Shown: in pieces, positions 6,992 through 7,125 of the stretch
Layout of the letters: each line of letters opens with the position of its first letter
Numbering within the stretch: position 1 is the stretch's first letter
NCBI GenBank assembly: GCA_964370045.1
Contig: CAYJGZ010000031.1
Coordinates: forward strand, 1 to 7,125
Length of the DNA: 7,125 nucleotides
Origin: JAAYCI01 sp964370045
GTDB lineage: Bacteria; Bacillota; Clostridia; Oscillospirales; Ruminococcaceae
Direction of reading: 5' to 3'
Program-made: the position numbers and the translations under genes
Notes under the pieces: model-generated
What the model was told of the DNA's origin: nothing
The model's input: only the letters and a program-made list of their open reading frames with translations
Databases searched by the model: none

Positions 6992-7123
6992 TTGGGAGTG
7001 GACAAATAGAGGTGATTTAGAATACGTTAAGTGAGAGAAAAAGGCGGTATATACTCCCACCGCCGTAGGCGGGGGGGGGAGGATATACCAAAAAACTAAA
7101 TCACTGCGTTTGGACACTCCCCA
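6992..7123. repeat. Long imperfect palindrome, MITE-like or dispersed hairpin element
   Basis: The outer arms are inverted: GGGAGTG (6994-7000) pairs with CACTCCC (7115-7121), CAAA (7003-7006) with TTTG (7109-7112), and GTGATTTAG (7012-7020) with CTAAATCAC (7096-7104). Inside is a second hairpin: GGTATAT (7046-7052) with ATATACC (7083-7089), CTCCC (7054-7058) with GGGAG (7077-7081), and CCGCC (7060-7064) with GGCGG (7068-7072). About 130 bp could fold as one long cruciform or RNA hairpin. Similar terminal inverted repeats, small size, intergenic position and no credible gene fit a MITE. The right flank is cut by the window end, so a target-site duplication cannot be judged. Confidence 0.6.
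7038..7089 (-). terminator. Possible terminator for a gene converging from the right
   Basis: Read on the minus strand, the G+C-rich inner hairpin (7046-7089) is followed by GCC and then five T (complement of 7038-7042) and CTCTC. This could terminate a leftward transcript entering from beyond 7125. No such gene is visible, so the role is conditional. Confidence 0.35.
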
Positions 7124-7125
7124 GC

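Noticed and set aside
6632..7117. Reverse-strand frame of 161 codons spanning the terminal palindrome and the secDF tail
   Set aside because: Starts at GTG inside the palindrome arm, crosses the secDF terminator and is antisense to the acidic tail; low-complexity Pro/Ser/Arg output typical of a shadow.

Overview
The window (about 50% G+C by eye) carries three forward-strand genes: a large 5'-truncated surface protein, a PLP-dependent aminotransferase and a fused SecD-SecF translocase subunit. Each stretch between them holds readable expression signals. The gene content suggests a low-to-mid G+C Firmicute, most likely class Clostridia. The reasons are a SpoIID/LytB domain joined to Gram-positive cell-wall-binding repeats, a one-polypeptide SecDF, strong AGGGGGA/GGAGG ribosome sites and Bacillus-type Rho-independent terminators. 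I cannot name a genus from sequence alone.

Positions 1-2485: the first reading frame is open from position 2, so the gene starts outside the window. It encodes a Gly/Ser/Thr linker made of 60-bp tandem repeats, then a long array of aromatic cell-wall/choline/glucan-binding-type repeats with an exact 381-bp higher-order period, then a C-terminal SpoIID/LytB domain. This is a secreted, wall-attached peptidoglycan-active protein. Positions 2486-2917: a 142-bp 3' untranslated stretch, a very good Rho-independent terminator, an AT-rich segment with three DnaA-box-like 9-mers, a sigma-A type promoter with 17-bp spacing, and a roughly 112-nt leader that can fold into a three-way junction. Positions 2918-4186: an aminotransferase of the MocR-like/aspartate aminotransferase family. 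Positions 4330-6891: secDF with all core motifs and a long acidic cytoplasmic tail. The 143-bp gap between these two genes has no clear terminator, so they may share a transcript, with a possible weak extra promoter in the gap.

Positions 6892-7125: the secDF terminator, followed by a roughly 130-bp imperfect palindrome (outer arms at 6992-7020 and 7096-7123, a G+C-rich inner hairpin and a run of nine G). It looks like a MITE or another dispersed hairpin repeat; its inner hairpin could also terminate a gene converging from the right.

SecDF helps drive export of secreted proteins, and the wall protein upstream is a plausible export client, but a strong terminator separates them. I see no defence system, CRISPR array, tRNA or rRNA. 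The points most worth a second look are the terminal palindromic element, the architecture and register-perfect repeat array of the wall protein, and the leader ahead of the aminotransferase.
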